The notes beneath the pieces are model-generated. The model saw only the letters and a list, made by a program, of their open reading frames with translations. It was not told the DNA's origin and made no database searches. 64,000 nt of DNA from Magnolia sinica (taxonomy: Eukaryota > Streptophyta > Magnoliopsida > Magnoliales > Magnoliaceae). Shown here piece after piece: positions 10,900 to 28,733 of the stretch. Location: the NCBI RefSeq assembly GCF_029962835.1, contig NC_080574.1:39685501-39749500 (forward strand). Direction: 5' to 3'. The position numbers and the translations under genes are program-made. How positions within the stretch are numbered: position 1 is the stretch's first letter; each line of letters begins with the position of its first letter.

Positions 10900-12730
10900 C
10901 TTAAATTTTAATTATCTCTAACTCTATTCGTCGCATCTGACCTTGACCGATCCTAAACTATTCCTCCCTCCCTTATCTTCCTCTTTCAATCCTGGCAACT
11001 TCCCCGACCACCACCACCCTCCTCTTCTCTCTCTCTTGCCCACTCCTTCCCTCAATCTAACTTGGTGCTTCTGACCGTGTCATACTCAGTCCGAATGAGT
11101 CCATGCCAGACCAAGACTCAGATATAGTCAGACATGCTGGACTCGGTACTGAGTTGGATCAAGTTTGGGTCCTATTTTCAAAATCAGATCAAATCGGGCC
11201 AACCGTAAATAGGTCCGACTTGACTCGATGCCCGGCTCTAATCTGGCCAAAGGGTGGCCTTCCATTGTACATATCAGATAGGTTTTAAACCCAAAATCAG
11301 ATCGTATGAACAATCTTAACCTATGATTTGTTTGACATGTTTGATCAACCAGGACCGTTGAATTGGCTAGGTAAAAATGCCAGTGTATTTATTTCTTCGT
11401 GATCTAAGTAAATTGGGGCCGACAATCTGGACCGTTTACTTTGAGTTATTGTACGCAACGTGTAGAATTACTTAGTGCCGCTGATCAACCACCACACCCG
11501 TGTAAAAAAACCTACTTTCCAACAACCCCACCAGGAGTCTGTTTTGCCTTTCTCGCGACTCCGGATCTTCATACGAGTCTCCCCATTGGGGCCCACATGC
11601 TGGATGCTCTGACGATTTGAACCGTCAATCTTCTCTTGGTACTATGATAGATAAGTTAGCTTCCAATAATCACAATTCAATAGCAATTCTGACCTTCGAT
11701 TTCTAAAGTTGAATGTGGACCGTTGGGATTCTTCCTTTTAGTGTACGTTTACTACGATGGATAGTATCGCATAGAATGGACGGTTCCGATCATCAGATCA
11801 TCTCAACAAGTCGGCCCCAATGTGGCGACATACGCTGAGGTTTTGAGTCACGACTGACGCAAAACGAACTACACACGAACACGCTCTCAAAACAAGACAT
11901 GGCGGTGGCGGCAAGTTCCAATGCGGTCTAACCGACGGTCTGCCTTGTTGAGCCGTATCATAGGTGAAAACTTTGATACTCTGGCTTTGTGTGATGTTGA
12001 TAAAACGACACTATAAAATATGTACGTGGCATACAAATAACTCAAATCAAACCGTCTGAATTATCAAACCACCGTACTCACATATATAAATATAAACATT
12101 ACACTAATTTTATTGGCTATCTAGTCTATTTGGGGACATCTAATGGACGGTGAATGGAAACTGGCCAACAGTACTAACTCATTAAACAAGATTCCTCGAA
12201 TCAATTTTTAGGGCCAGTTTGGCATCTCTACTCTAATTTAATAAAAGTTATTTCAATAAAAAAAAATTTATTCTAACTCTTGTTTTAAATAAACTTGGTC
12301 ATTATTATTACTATTTTTTTTTTTTTAAAGTTCAAAAGAATCGCTTATTTAAAATAAGCAGTAAGAGTGGTTGACATTATTTTTAAATATTAGGAAAACT
12401 CTATTATAAGAATAATATATTAGTTTTTTTAGATTAACCATGCTCCAAATGACAAAAGCATTGATGGTTACAATCTTTATATTTTAAGACATTTGGGCCA
12501 TTTATTATATTATACATTATATGTTGATCAACTATCATATATAGTCCATCTTTGACATGGCCTGTCCATTGTATAAGCCAAACTTTTAAAGTGGGCCATC
12601 CATCATACAAGGCCTGTCTTGGATGTGGACTATTCATAATTAGGGGCCGACCTTGATGTAAGTCATCTATCATATTGGGCATGCCATTAATGCTAATAGT
12701 TCTCGAGTGAGCTATGTGATTTTTTTAGTT
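10899..12730. other. Intergenic, no gene recognised
   Basis: No conserved coding frame was found. A GATACTCTGGC-family left end lies at 11975. AT-rich sequence at 12240-12430 contains poly-T and poly-A runs. CATC/GATGG-rich words at 12520-12680 resemble the minisatellite unit at 27.6 kb. Confidence 0.45.
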
Positions 12731-12769
12731 TTTTTTTTTTTTTTGGGGGGGGGGAGAGTGTGTGTGTGT

Positions 12770-12888
12770 GTGTGTTACAGTGGTAGACCGAGTGAAAGAT
12801 ACCTCGTTTCGACGCTAAGGTCTTGGTATCGATTCCCTAGTGGGGGTGACTAACAGTGAAATGTGAACTCACATGTTGTACTAACAAG
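12770..12888 (+). mobile_element. SINE-like unit with tRNA-type box B
   Basis: The segment contains GGTAGACCGAGTG (weakly box A-like) and, about 50 bases on, GGTATCGATTCC, close to the RNA polymerase III box B consensus GGTTCGANTCC. A simple-sequence (TA)n(GA)n tail follows. That layout fits a tRNA-derived SINE, but no second copy in the window confirms it and the clover-leaf is not intact. Confidence 0.3.
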
Positions 12889-12889
12889 C

Positions 12890-12957
<68 letters not shown>
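12889..12957. repeat. Compound (TA)n-(GA)n microsatellite
   Basis: About 10 TA units run directly into about 24 GA units. A separate T-run, G-run and (GT)n tract lies at 12731-12775 on the other side of the SINE-like unit. Confidence 0.95.
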
Positions 12958-12959
<2 letters not shown>

Positions 12960-13407
12960 AAAGGGTATTTTTGTCTTTAAAATAGTGCTTCATATCATTG
13001 AGTCAGGCTCGATTTAGAAAATGTGAGTCATTTAAGTAAATGGCTCAGGTCAGATTTGGTTAGTCAAGCAAATACATCCATATAATAACTTAAAAATGGT
13101 TTGGCTGGATAATCTGACCTGCCCATGTTCAAAAACTGAGCTGGACTGTGGACTTTAGCCCGACATTCCATTCTTAGATGTGGGGGTGGCCATGCCATCT
13201 TGCATCCTGTCATATAAGCTTGACCCAATTACATTTAAATGGTTTGATTGGCGTAGGCTTGGGGTTGAATAATTTCAAGTAGAAGGTTTGGAAATATTAA
13301 GGGCATAGAGAGTTGTAGGTACACTTGGCATTTTTTATTTTTCATTATTAGTTGTATCTAAAAACAAGTTGTCGATGGATCTCTTTAAATTTTGCTAAAG
13401 AGAATGT
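12958..13407. other. Intergenic, no gene recognised
   Basis: Unassigned sequence between the microsatellite and the solo LTR. Confidence 0.4.
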
Positions 13408-13412
13408 TGTAT

Positions 13413-14126
13413 TGATGTAGAGTGGGTCACGGACACTTTCATGGCCAAGATGGATCAGAAAAGGCCCGATTAACGACAGAAGTAGTTTGGACCGTCAGAA
13501 CTTAAAATAGACGTATCTAGCAAATTGGAAAGAGCTATCAGATGTACCAGTTATGATTTTGGAGTAGGACGAGCTAATTTAGTCACCCAACCCTGCTATG
13601 CTGGGTTATGCACACCAAATTTGCGAAATACCATCAAATCTATGGTCAAATTACCGTTTGAATTTCGTTTCTACTATTTATAATAAGTTTTAGGTTGAGT
13701 ATAACTCTTCATCCATTGGGCTTTAGAAGTTGCACCCAACATGAAAAGTGCTTAGAATAGTTAGGGGAACATCATGGTTCGACCAAATAGGACACTATTT
13801 TTGACCGAAAACCATGTGCACTAGTAGGAATCATGACAGTTCATAAATAGTAAGTTTACTATTTATGTTAAAGTTGCGATTTCTAAGAGTTTTAGCTATA
13901 GCATGATTCTGAAACTTCTCCCTAGGGTCCATAACTTTATTTAAGGAGTTGTAAATTTACTTTTCATCATCAATAAAATTATTTCAAATATTTTAGAATT
14001 ATTTCTTTTTTTATTTCCCTTATGGATTCGAGGTTTCTTTGTGAGAAGTCCATAGAAGTCTTGTGGATTCGGAACAGTTATTCCCCATAGAAGATGGTGC
14101 TCGACCTCACGTTCTTCCCTGCATCA
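13413..14126 (+). mobile_element. Solo LTR (TGATGTAGAG...CTGCATCA), copy 1
   Basis: The unit begins TGATGTAGAGTGGGTC and ends CCCTGCATCA. It is flanked by a perfect 5-bp duplication TGTAT (13408-13412 and 14127-14131). It is homologous end to end to 28734-29441. With no internal domain and a 5-bp TSD it reads as a solo LTR left by LTR-LTR recombination. A small terminal-repeat retrotransposon remnant is the alternative. Confidence 0.85.
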
Positions 14127-14131
14127 TGTAT

Positions 14132-16282
14132 GAACTATGAATTGTTTTCATTATTAAATGAAATGATGATGAAAGATGGTTGTGATAATGGAACCCTCCT
14201 ATTGGCAATGTGCCGAGCTGTCCACCCCTATAGGAATTATGGTAATTAATATTTATTTTTATATTTATTAATAGAATTTTTAATTAATTTAATGTTTATA
14301 TTAAGTTGTTATTAGACTTTTGTAGCCTGATAATTGATTTAACTTAAGAATCGATTCAAATGTTCATCTAAATGAGTTTCGCCCAATGACAATTTTTGTG
14401 ATTCAAAATTTTAAAAGGATTTTATACTCCAAGCTCTTTTTAGCAAGAATAGATACCATTTCACCTGTAAGTGATTCACATGTTGCCAGATACAAATACA
14501 TAATTTAAAAAAAAAAAAAAAAAACTACTTATTTATAATTGTGAATGCCACCCACAACGCACAAGACCCACTCACTTCCTTGGCGCTTTTTTACTTACTT
14601 TGGTTGGTATAATTTGGGATGTAGTACTGATTCATATATGGCAATGCATTTAACTTGCAGTTGTTACTAACCAAATGAAATTTTAGAATTTATTGTTGGT
14701 TAGAAACTGTAGAATTACTTGAGGGTCAGGGAATCATAAAGTTCTTTGAATCAAGTGACTCTAGTGGTTGGTCTGCAATCATAGATTCTAATTAAGAGCC
14801 TTAGTTACAAAAAAAATAAAAATAAAGAGGTTGGGCACCCTCTTTTACCTACACTTACATATGGTTCTACTTTATACGATTTATCAATTTTTAGGTGATT
14901 TAGTGGAGCTTTAGCACTATCACATCTAACCTTATATCGTAGGACTAACGATCATGGGTAGGAAAAAAGAAAAAAGAAAAAAGAGTGTAAATAGAAGGGA
15001 AGGATTGCAGAAATAAATAAAGAGAAAGTGGGTGTTGCTGATATTCTTGGAATATGTGGTGTTGAATGCATATTGATTTGAAATATGAGAAGAAAAATGA
15101 GAGACCATACACCCTTCTTACAAAAATGGGTAGCTTTATTGATATCTCTGATTCCAACTCTACTCTTGACTTCTAACGCCTTCTTTGATAATTGACTCTT
15201 GAGTTGAGCAAAATGTTATCACGGTTGAGAATATGTGAATACTCTGGAACCTCAGGTAGGTGCTACACATACACTCTGCACACCTCAAAATCCTCTCTGA
15301 CGTGTTATTCTCCCTTACAGCCTCTCCTTGCTGTTTGTTTTTCGTCCCTGAAATGCTTGTTGTGCTGCTGTTTATATACACGAGACTAGCAATCATTGAA
15401 GGATTGTTTGTAACGTTATAAGCTGCCCTTGTAGGTTTTGTCAGGATAGAACGTCAGAGTGCGGGGCTTATAAGTGCATAGCTTCAAATTTTAGGCTGTC
15501 ATTCAATGACTGCCTGTCAATTTTTATCATTTTTTTAACCCTAGTTGCTACATGAATAATTTCAATATTTAGATTGTGAATGACCATGTGTAAGTTTTTA
15601 TCAAATAATTTCATGATTGTAGGGATTGTAGGGGTTGAGATCTGCAACATCTTACTCATTTTTGAATCAATCGAATTCAGTAGTTCTCCGAAAGGTGCCC
15701 AACATTCTTCAACTGGATTGGTTCGAATTTTTTCACTGTTGGTGCCTGGAAAATGTGGCCTGATCGAGATTGTATGCAGTGAAGTTTTCAGCTATTCTGG
15801 ATGATTGACCGTTATCTAATTTCATCAAGCTTCACTCTTACCAATTCGGTCAATTAGCCACTTCTAGATCGGGCTAATGACTCTTTCTATCCAATCCATC
15901 TGGTTTTTTAAGGCCTTCTGAATCGATCAAACGGTTTTATTAGAGTGTTGCATGTTTCAAATCTCGGAAAAATCAAGACAATTTTTTATGAAAATTGGAT
16001 TGGTCGAGCCATATCGATTTAGTCCATTAGTTGTTTTCATAACCGGTCAAAAACTTATACCGCATGACTGACATGGTTTGAAAATGGGTTTTATCAAAGC
16101 CTGGCAGAGTGAATGTCAGTTACACTTAAAAAAACAAAGTCATAGGAATTCAAATGACCCCCGACCGTAAAATGTTAATGAAATCTATAGCACGCATGCA
16201 ATTTCTAGTTGCCTGAGTATCAGCCATTACACCATGTCAGACTATCAGGTTTTCCTCTGCCAAAAAGTCTTAAAAGGACAGT
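14132..16282. other. Intergenic region upstream of SRPK
   Basis: AT-rich DNA with no conserved coding frame. The last few hundred bases may include the SRPK promoter, but I cannot point to a convincing TATA box. Confidence 0.4.
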
Positions 16283-16375
16283 CCACCTTCTACCTTCTCT
16301 GGTGGAGCGAAACAATCCAACGCGGTAAAGAGACCACCTTCCTTCTCTGGTGGAACGATACAATCCAACGCGGTA

Positions 16376-16382
<7 letters not shown>
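16283..16382. repeat. 51-bp tandem duplication upstream of SRPK
   Basis: Two near-identical units start at 16283 and 16334. Each contains CCACCTTC, CTTCTCTGGTGGA and CAATCCAACGCGGTA. They lie within about 210 bases of the SRPK start codon, in the probable promoter or 5' UTR. The unit includes an inverted pair (CCACC/GGTGG) that could form a short stem. Confidence 0.85.
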
Positions 16383-20677
<4,295 letters not shown>

Positions 20678-20754
20678 AGGGTTGATTGGATGTATTGTCA
20701 TCTGCCACCCTTTATGAATCCTGTCCATTTGGGTTGTGCTCATGATGTGTTTTA

Positions 20755-20987
20755 GGTTGTGTTTGGATGCTCAATCAAATTGAATTGCAAAATCACCCAA
20801 ATGGAGCTAGCTCCATTCTGTTTGTCTAACCAGCACATAGCAATTCATATTGCTTCAACTCCAACTTCAATCACATACTATTGCAATTAGGGGTTGTTCA
20901 TTATTATGCCCCACCTTCATGTTAGTCATTCCCTCTATACTAGATTGAATATTGCAATTCAATCTAACTGTACATCCAAACACACCC
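20755..20987. mobile_element. MITE just downstream of the SRPK stop codon
   Basis: The ends GGTTGTGTTTGGATG and CATCCAAACACACCC are inverted repeats with one mismatch. They are followed inside by CAATCAAATTGAATTGCAA and its partner TTGCAATTCAATCT. TTA and TAA flank the ends, as in PIF/Harbinger-like insertions, though the two triplets differ. It starts only 77 bases after the SRPK stop and so probably lies in the 3' UTR. Confidence 0.75.
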
Positions 20988-20990
20988 TAA

Positions 20991-21978
20991 GACTAAATTT
21001 TCAGTAAGATTCATTGTGATTGATTGACAGTTTAGCATCATCCATATTTTTATCAGGAAGTGTCTGGAGTGTAAGAGATAAATCACAGAAAGACATGCCT
21101 CCAGCCCCATTGGTGGACTTTCGACCAACCGGCATACACGAGAAACACACGTATTAAAATACAATATAGGACTGAAGATGGTGTGAGTATCAGGTTTGAG
21201 TGTGAAGGGGAGACAGTAAAGAAGCCCCCGCAACATGCTTTTGTTGATTTTAGCATCCATAAACCATGTATATTGTCATTTAGAAGGCAATGTCTGCTCC
21301 TTTCTGGATACCCTTGTGGAGACTTAAAAGGAGCTCTCAGTCATAAAGGTTATGTTAGTGCTTGTGCTTTTTCAGTCTTTTGGAGGATAATCCATGTGGG
21401 ATGGTGGGAAGCTTTTGCTCTCTCTCTCTCTCTCTGCACAAGCCTTGGGGGTTTTGCAGGTGTGCATGATTAGAAAATGCTGAGACAATTCCTTCCTGGG
21501 GAGATTGCTTAGGTAATTCCTGGTGCACATGCCGATGTGGCACGTGTCCAGGATCCAGGCACTCATCTGGAAGAGTCGAAAATGAACATGCTCTGTTCCA
21601 AAATTCAAGTTCTGCTTAGTCAAGAGTGGACCACACGTATTTGTTGAAAAGAGACTGTTGGCCATCATTTTCCTCACCATCTATCGTTCTCAGGCACATG
21701 ACACCCATCATAAGTGGAACAACCTGAATTTTTTGGACCAGGGCACGCCAATGGCAAGACCCACCAGAGGATTGGATTGGATTGGATCTCTCATATGCAT
21801 GCACGTGTCAAGCGATCATGTCATTAATCTCCCCTCGTGCCAGTCATCCTAGCACTTCTTATATGATTGAGGTGTGTGCATTTTGGTTCTATGGCTGTGT
21901 TGTGCAAGTCATGATCAGAGAGATGCATGATTTGGGAGGGGTTTCCTTTCAGGCGACGACTCAATCAATCCACACCAC

Positions 21979-22026
<48 letters not shown>

Positions 22027-25000
22027 GGCACATGAGAATGTTCATGTATTTCTGAAAATTACTTCAATGGCAGAACTTTAGAAGTATCTAATATTTTTGT
22101 TCATTGGATTTTTTTTATGTGGGCTGGTGGTATGGAGTTCCATCTCTAAAACCTTTGAATCTTCAGGTTGCTGCTACAGCCCAAAATACTATGAGTTTAA
22201 TAATAAGCGAAAGTGACAGACTAAAATGGCATTTTCAAACATGAAATGTCATGTAGCTCTCTTTTCTATTACTAATACATGACACTCTTTTCACTTAAGC
22301 ATTACCTTTGAAACACGCTCCCAACCTTTTCTTATTAAAGTTTGATTGGTTGTAATCAGGATCATGTCATTCTTATGAGGTTTGTTAATTCTGCATGTGG
22401 ACACGTGTAAATATGAAACGCATGTGAGATCTGAGCCTTTCACATTGTTGGAAATACTACTTGGATCCTTGGACTAAAAAATAGGCACTCTCTTCAAGTG
22501 GGCCGCAACGTACACAGTAAATTGAGGCTGCAAATTTCTTTTCTAGTATTTCACTTGTTTTAATGTGATCTCCACCTTATTTATGAAACCAGACCATCCC
22601 ACACGTAATGGAAGCTACGTGTACTTTGAATGTAGTCGGTTTTAGTGATTTCTTTCAGATTGTCCATTAGTTTTTCAAAATGTGCAGCCTACCTAATGAG
22701 TTGACAACCTCCATCCCACATGGCTGGTTGATGTGAGCTAGCCTAGCCATTTTTGTGTTTTGGCTCCCGATTCGGTCCTGTGGTGCTTTGGATTCTTGAA
22801 TGATCCTTCAGGTTCCAGCCGTCTGCTTGCAAGGCCAACCCACCCATCAATCAGATAGGACTGCTGGATTAATCAGAAATTTTCATCATGGCCCATTGAC
22901 AGTGACAAAAGAAATGAACTTTCCTCAAATAGTAAGTTGCTCAGCTTCTTGTACTAAATTCCTTTATAGGAGTCAAGTTTTAATGGTTTTAGACAATTGC
23001 AACGGATGTTCAATGATGGGCCACCATGGCAGGATTTTCACCTTCAAGGTTGCAGTATAATAAGCTGTTATAATTGTGGGATTAAATATTTGAAATATTA
23101 TCATTGGCTAGGATTTTTAATAGAGTAAAGGTGGGGCCCAATGCCATTACAAGGCTAGAGAGAGAGAATCGAAGAAGAAGAAAGCAGCCACCTCTGCAGT
23201 CCATGTGCAGAGAACGTGTGTGAATGTTAGGTTTGCTAGTTCCCCGCATGTGGAGCCCTGACCAAACACAGAGGCCAACAATATGTAATACATGCAATAT
23301 CAGAACTTTCCATCAGACAGGCTACGTTGCTTAGCTCTTCTGGCCTAAAAATCAGGCCACTTCACACCTGGGTGTCGTGGGCTACAGCATGCAAAACAAA
23401 TAGACAGAAAAAAGTTGTTTCAACCATCAGTTTACTTTGTGCATTGTGGCCCTGCGTGAGTGCAACAGACTGATTTTTGAAGCAGAAGATCCAAGCACTA
23501 TTTCCAACCAGATGGAAAGCTCACATCTTTCATACATGTTCCATGTTAGCACTTGTGCCTGAGTGTGGAATTAGCAAGGCTCATATACAACTAATAGAAG
23601 TACAAGTTTGAGCCAAACACATCTATGGAGTCATCACATTTGTGGTTCTCTCACCATTGAATATTTCATGGGTAGCAACAGATTGATTGGAACACAAAAG
23701 AAAAAGGAAAAAAGGGGTCTGTCCATCAAAATATCCAACCGGTAGAAATTAGTTAGAAAAACCGTTTTTGGTAGGACTGTTAAGAGTTGGATCTCTTAAA
23801 TTGAATGGCACTGGAACCACAAATGAAGTTATTACATAGTTGTGTTTTACACTGTAACAGACCATACATTCACCCATCTAAAACAGCTTTACGAGGACAT
23901 GGATAGGAAGATCATACAAGTGGGCCCCTATTTCAGTGATCCAGACCGACAATGTGATGGATGACACTTTCGACAGAACATATTCCAAAATCTTCCAAAT
24001 TGAACGATCCTACTTGTCTAGTCTTCCACTTTTGTACTTTTTAAATTTTCAAAAAGCTCCTATGAGGATGGGAACCCGCATCAGCCACTTGGTTAGTCGA
24101 AAAATAAAAATATTAATTTTTTCATAGCAACTGTTGCCAAATTTTACCTATTCAATGCAAGTCTCTTTTCTACTCTGGTTGTCCATGTACATAGTTCTCA
24201 CAGAAGTATCAACCACATGTTTCTGCCCAGATTATTTTATAACTGCTTTAAAAAGTCAGAAGCTCTTGGTAAGATAGTAAGTAAATGAATGCATTAAACA
24301 ATTATATAAAATCATGAACTTGCACTCGCATGATTTAATTATAGAAAACACATTGTAATGGTGCAAACAAATGCATTTTGTCTTTGAGCATGTTTCGTGG
24401 GCATAAAGGCTCTATATCAGCTTTATATGGGAAGGAGAAATTACTTGGAACCATCTCCACCCTTTGGATAAGACAACCTAAATATGGCAATTATCGGTTG
24501 TCCTTTACCTACTTGAGTTTTTTTCTTCATTTTTCACCTAAATAAAATTATCTATGAAATTTCCATTAGTCTAACCATTAGGATCACATACTGCGGCATA
24601 TGGCCCCACCAACGGCTCTTAGTTTATGGGCATGTGCATCATTTCAGCTGTAGATATAGTTTGTAGTATTACATTGAATTTCAGTGTATGGTATGCACCA
24701 GTAACAATTTCATGAAAAGCAACTGAAATCAGTCAAACAAAGAGCATGAGAGAAATAAACACTTTGAGATATGGAGAGAATATGTACAACCATACTAAAA
24801 GGTCTTAATGTCAGAAAATGGTTAGTCCTGATTTCTTTTTACACAAAAGTGACAATTTATTGATAGAGAACACACCTTACTATGCACATTGAAGGAAATG
24901 GACATTTCGTGCAAAGAACTAAAACATGCCAAGAGCAATGATTATAGCCATTCATATCCAGAAGGAAGCTGCCCTACTTCAGTGCATGAAATCATACCAC

Positions 25001-26802
25001 TTGCAGTTGCTTGAGGATTAAAGCCAATGTTGTAAGTGTAATCAGCCTTGTATTCTTTATCATACAGGAAGCTTACAAGAAGAAGACTAGGACCTCTGGC
25101 TTACAGCTCATGTTATCTGCCAATGAGTTTTCTATGTCATAGGTTGAAGCTGCCATGCCAATTGAATGGAAAATATGTAAGCCCTGGAAACCAGAAGTAT
25201 ATAACTTTGAAAGCATTAGAGATGAAGAATGCATATGAACGTATAAGATTGAAGAAATGGGTTATCTTGTGGCCTCTCGTGTTTAGAATAATTCAGAACT
25301 CTCCACACTGATGCAGTTGACTATGAACTGTCCACTGTAAACAAATAAGATGATCCGGTGCACGGTGAGCACACTAAATATTTGGTGCTCATGCTAACAT
25401 GGGAAGCCACGAAGCCCACCAACTGCTTTAGACTAGAACTTGCTCAGGTGGACCTGATAACTTCCCCTGGCAACACATGAGGCCCTGCACCTCACCAGCA
25501 TCTGATCACTATCAGTTGGTGGTAGTGAGTGCATGCACCAATTATTCAGGCAGTGTGTTATACATAGATCACAGTTGTAAATATCTTGTGTACTAAAGTC
25601 TTAAAATATTCGTGTCATGTAACTGTAGGATGCAAAACCAAGTTCACAATTCATGGCCTAAATCCATTACCCTAGGCTTAGGAAGCATGAAAATCCATTT
25701 TAAGTTTACAAGGATTAGTTTCCTCTAACAGTAACACTACATCCAACCATGATTTCTTTCATACATTCCTGAGAAGCAAATATTACCTCTAAAACGCATA
25801 AGAGCATGATGGCGAATATACCTCCAAAAAAAAAAGAAGAAACAAACAAGAAAAAGCAAGAAAGAAAGAAGAGGTACTCTTCTGCCATCATACCCATACC
25901 CTTATGCCAGCTATTTGGGGTCAGATTTGCAAATCCTGTTTTTGAATCACATCAGAAACAAGCATTTGAAAGATTGCTAGGCCAAAGAAACCTTTTCAAA
26001 GATAAAAGGTGCGACACATACTCTTTTGAGAAGTAGAAAGTCCCTATTCAGATCTGAACACTTTCAAGGTATTGGAGCAATCCCAACCCTCAAAAGAAGA
26101 CTCCTTATCCACTTGAGTTCAATAATGTGGCGAACTCACCACATATCCGGCTTTAGCACTATATCATGCCACAGCATTCCATTTTTTATTTTTCCAAGCA
26201 ACTAGGTTCTTGAAAACGCAATAGCCTCACGACGAGTATGAAAATGAACAAAACGCCAAGAGCTACTACATTCATTCATCTTATTAAACCACAAACATGG
26301 CAAGGGAATTTATCACCATTGAAAACACAAACACAGAATTTATTAAGTGGCATGAGGCAATGTGAGCTCAGTATTCTATTAAATCAATTGACATAATTTT
26401 ATATTCAGTAGAAGTTCACTTTGGTCCGTTTTGAGGGATTGATGAAGCTGAAAATGGTGGTTTTAAGGTTCATTTCATTGCCATTGAATGGAGGAAATGG
26501 TGTGATGAAGGGCTGTCCAAATCTGAGTCATGTTACTATTGATTCATAGCAAGACATGCTCACTGTTTGATAATATTTTCCACTAGGACCTATAGAAAAG
26601 TGCAAGTGAACTGAATCAAAACTATAAATGAGGATCCTACATGCGAGCAATTAATGCAGATGAGAATATGGATTCTCCATGAGCAAGAAATCTGGGGACA
26701 GATGATGTTGGAGCAAACTGAACGCTTGTGTTACACAATAAGACAGAATATGTTGATAATCACGAAAAGAGAATTGGTGACTGCAACAAAGATGATGGCC
26801 AC
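20991..26802. other. Long intergenic stretch, no gene recognised
   Basis: No reading frame here shows a recognisable domain; the longest are under 105 codons and look random. Simple repeats include (TC)n at about 21418-21436 and (CT)n at 21980-22022. The base composition is uniform, with no clear transposon ends. Non-coding transcripts cannot be excluded from sequence alone. Confidence 0.5.
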
Positions 26803-27596
26803 CCTGATAGGTGGCAATGGGCTGGCTTAGGGGTGGGCCGAGGTTGGCCCTGGACCAGCACTAGAGCCCTGAACCAAGCCCGTACCTAGCCCTAGCCCTT
26901 GTCCTAGAGGGCTAGGCCGGGCTAGGGCTAGACCAGGGCCAGGGCTAGGGCTAGACTAGGCCGGTCCAGGGCCAACTGTATTATGCTACATGTATAATTG
27001 ATGACCATCATGCTCCAAATCCATGGCACACCTATGTCAAATAAGATCATTCATAACCAAGCATATGCCCAACCAATTATCCACCACATGCATGGACTTA
27101 AATAAGTGCATAAATAAATTGTTTGTTGTCTGAAGTAGCACAATTTGGACAGTTTATAAGTGCTTGTGTATCATCCATCACACGACTAAAGTATCAAAGT
27201 TCTTCATATTGCTTTATACACTAGCATACTATATATGAACTCTACTATGCGTTACTAGTACCTATGTACTATGTGGTATACACTAGGGAAACAGGCCAGG
27301 CTGAGCTATTCACCATTGGCCCTGGCACAGCCTGGCCCAAACGATGGGCCTAGATTTCAAGCCCTATCCTAGCCCTTTGGCTAAGCTTAGGGCCTGTTTG
27401 GATACACCCTCATAAGGTAGCTTTTTTTTTAAAACCAGCAAATGAGCTACTTTTTAATAAAGATTAGTTCGGTAACCACTTTTGTAAAAAGTAGCTTATT
27501 AGCTTAAACTTATAGCCATAAGTATAAATTTTTGCTTCTTAATTTTTTACTTCTTTACTTTCTCTCCTCTCTTCTTTCTCTTTCTCATCTCTACAT

Positions 27597-28470
27597 GTGA
27601 TGGATAGTCCATATCAAAGGTGGCCCTGCATGATGGATAGTCCACATCGAAGGTAGGGCCCACATGATGGACGACCCACATGATGGACAACCCACATCAA
27701 GGTGGGCCCACATAATGGACAATCCACATCAAGGGTTGGTCCCTGATGATGAATGGTCCACATCCAAAGCGGGCCCCTATAATGGACGACCCACTTCGAA
27801 GGTGGGGCCCACAAGATGGACAGTCCACATCAAAGGTGGGCTCTACATGATGGATAGTGGACATTAGAGGTGTGCCTCACATGATGGATGGTCCACATCA
27901 AGTGGGCCCCACGTAATGGATGACCCCTAATGATGAATGGCCCACATACAAGGCAGGCTCTGCATGATGGATGACCCACTTCAAAGGTGGGGCCCACACG
28001 ATGGATTGTCCACATCAAAGATGGGCTCCATGTGATGGGCAATGGACATTGAAGGTGGGCCCCACGTGATGGACAATTAACAATGATGGTGGGCCCCACG
28101 TGATGGATGAGCCACATCAAGGCGGGCCCCACATAATGGACGGTCCACATCAAAGGTCGACCCCTTACGATGAATGACCTACATCCAAGGCAAGCCACAC
28201 TTTAAAGTTAAGACCCTGCATGATGGACGGTCATATCAAAGGTGGGCTCCGCATGATGGATGATCCACATCCAATGTCCATGATGGACAACCCACATCCA
28301 AGGTGGCCCCGTATGATGGATAGCCCACATTGAAGGTGGGCCTTACAAGGTGGATGGTCCATATTGAAGGTAAGCCCCATACAATGGATGGTTCACATTG
28401 AAGATAGGGCCAAGGTAGGCCCAACATTATGAACAATTCACATCAAAGGTTGGTCTCACATGATTGGTGG
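27597..28470. repeat. Minisatellite of about 25 units, 33-36 bp each
   Basis: Degenerate tandem units of the form ATGATGGA-(C/T)-GGTCCACATC-AAAGGTGGGCCCCAC run for about 870 bases. Unit length and spelling vary. There are no unique spacers of constant length, so it is a minisatellite and not a CRISPR-like array. It lies entirely inside the Harbinger-like element. Confidence 0.9.
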
Positions 28471-28733
28471 TGGAACCCAAATGAATAAGTAAAAATTGGA
28501 AGGGATTTTAATGGAACATTCCATATTTAAAAAGTTTTGGAAGAGAAGTGAGAAAGAGGAGCAAGAGAGATAATGGAATGTATTTAAAATTACTTATATG
28601 ATATTAGAAACCAAACAAATTTTTCTACTTTTTGGCTAATAAGTATGTTGTTTACCAAACATACTTATTTGTTGGATAGTAGAAACCAAGATAAGCTACT
28701 TGAGCCATAAGTAGCTTAAGCAAAACGACTTAT

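Noticed and set aside
27597..28470. Regular repeats of about 34 bp considered as a CRISPR-like array.
   Set aside because: Units abut without unique spacers, vary in length, and lie in plant DNA inside a transposon.
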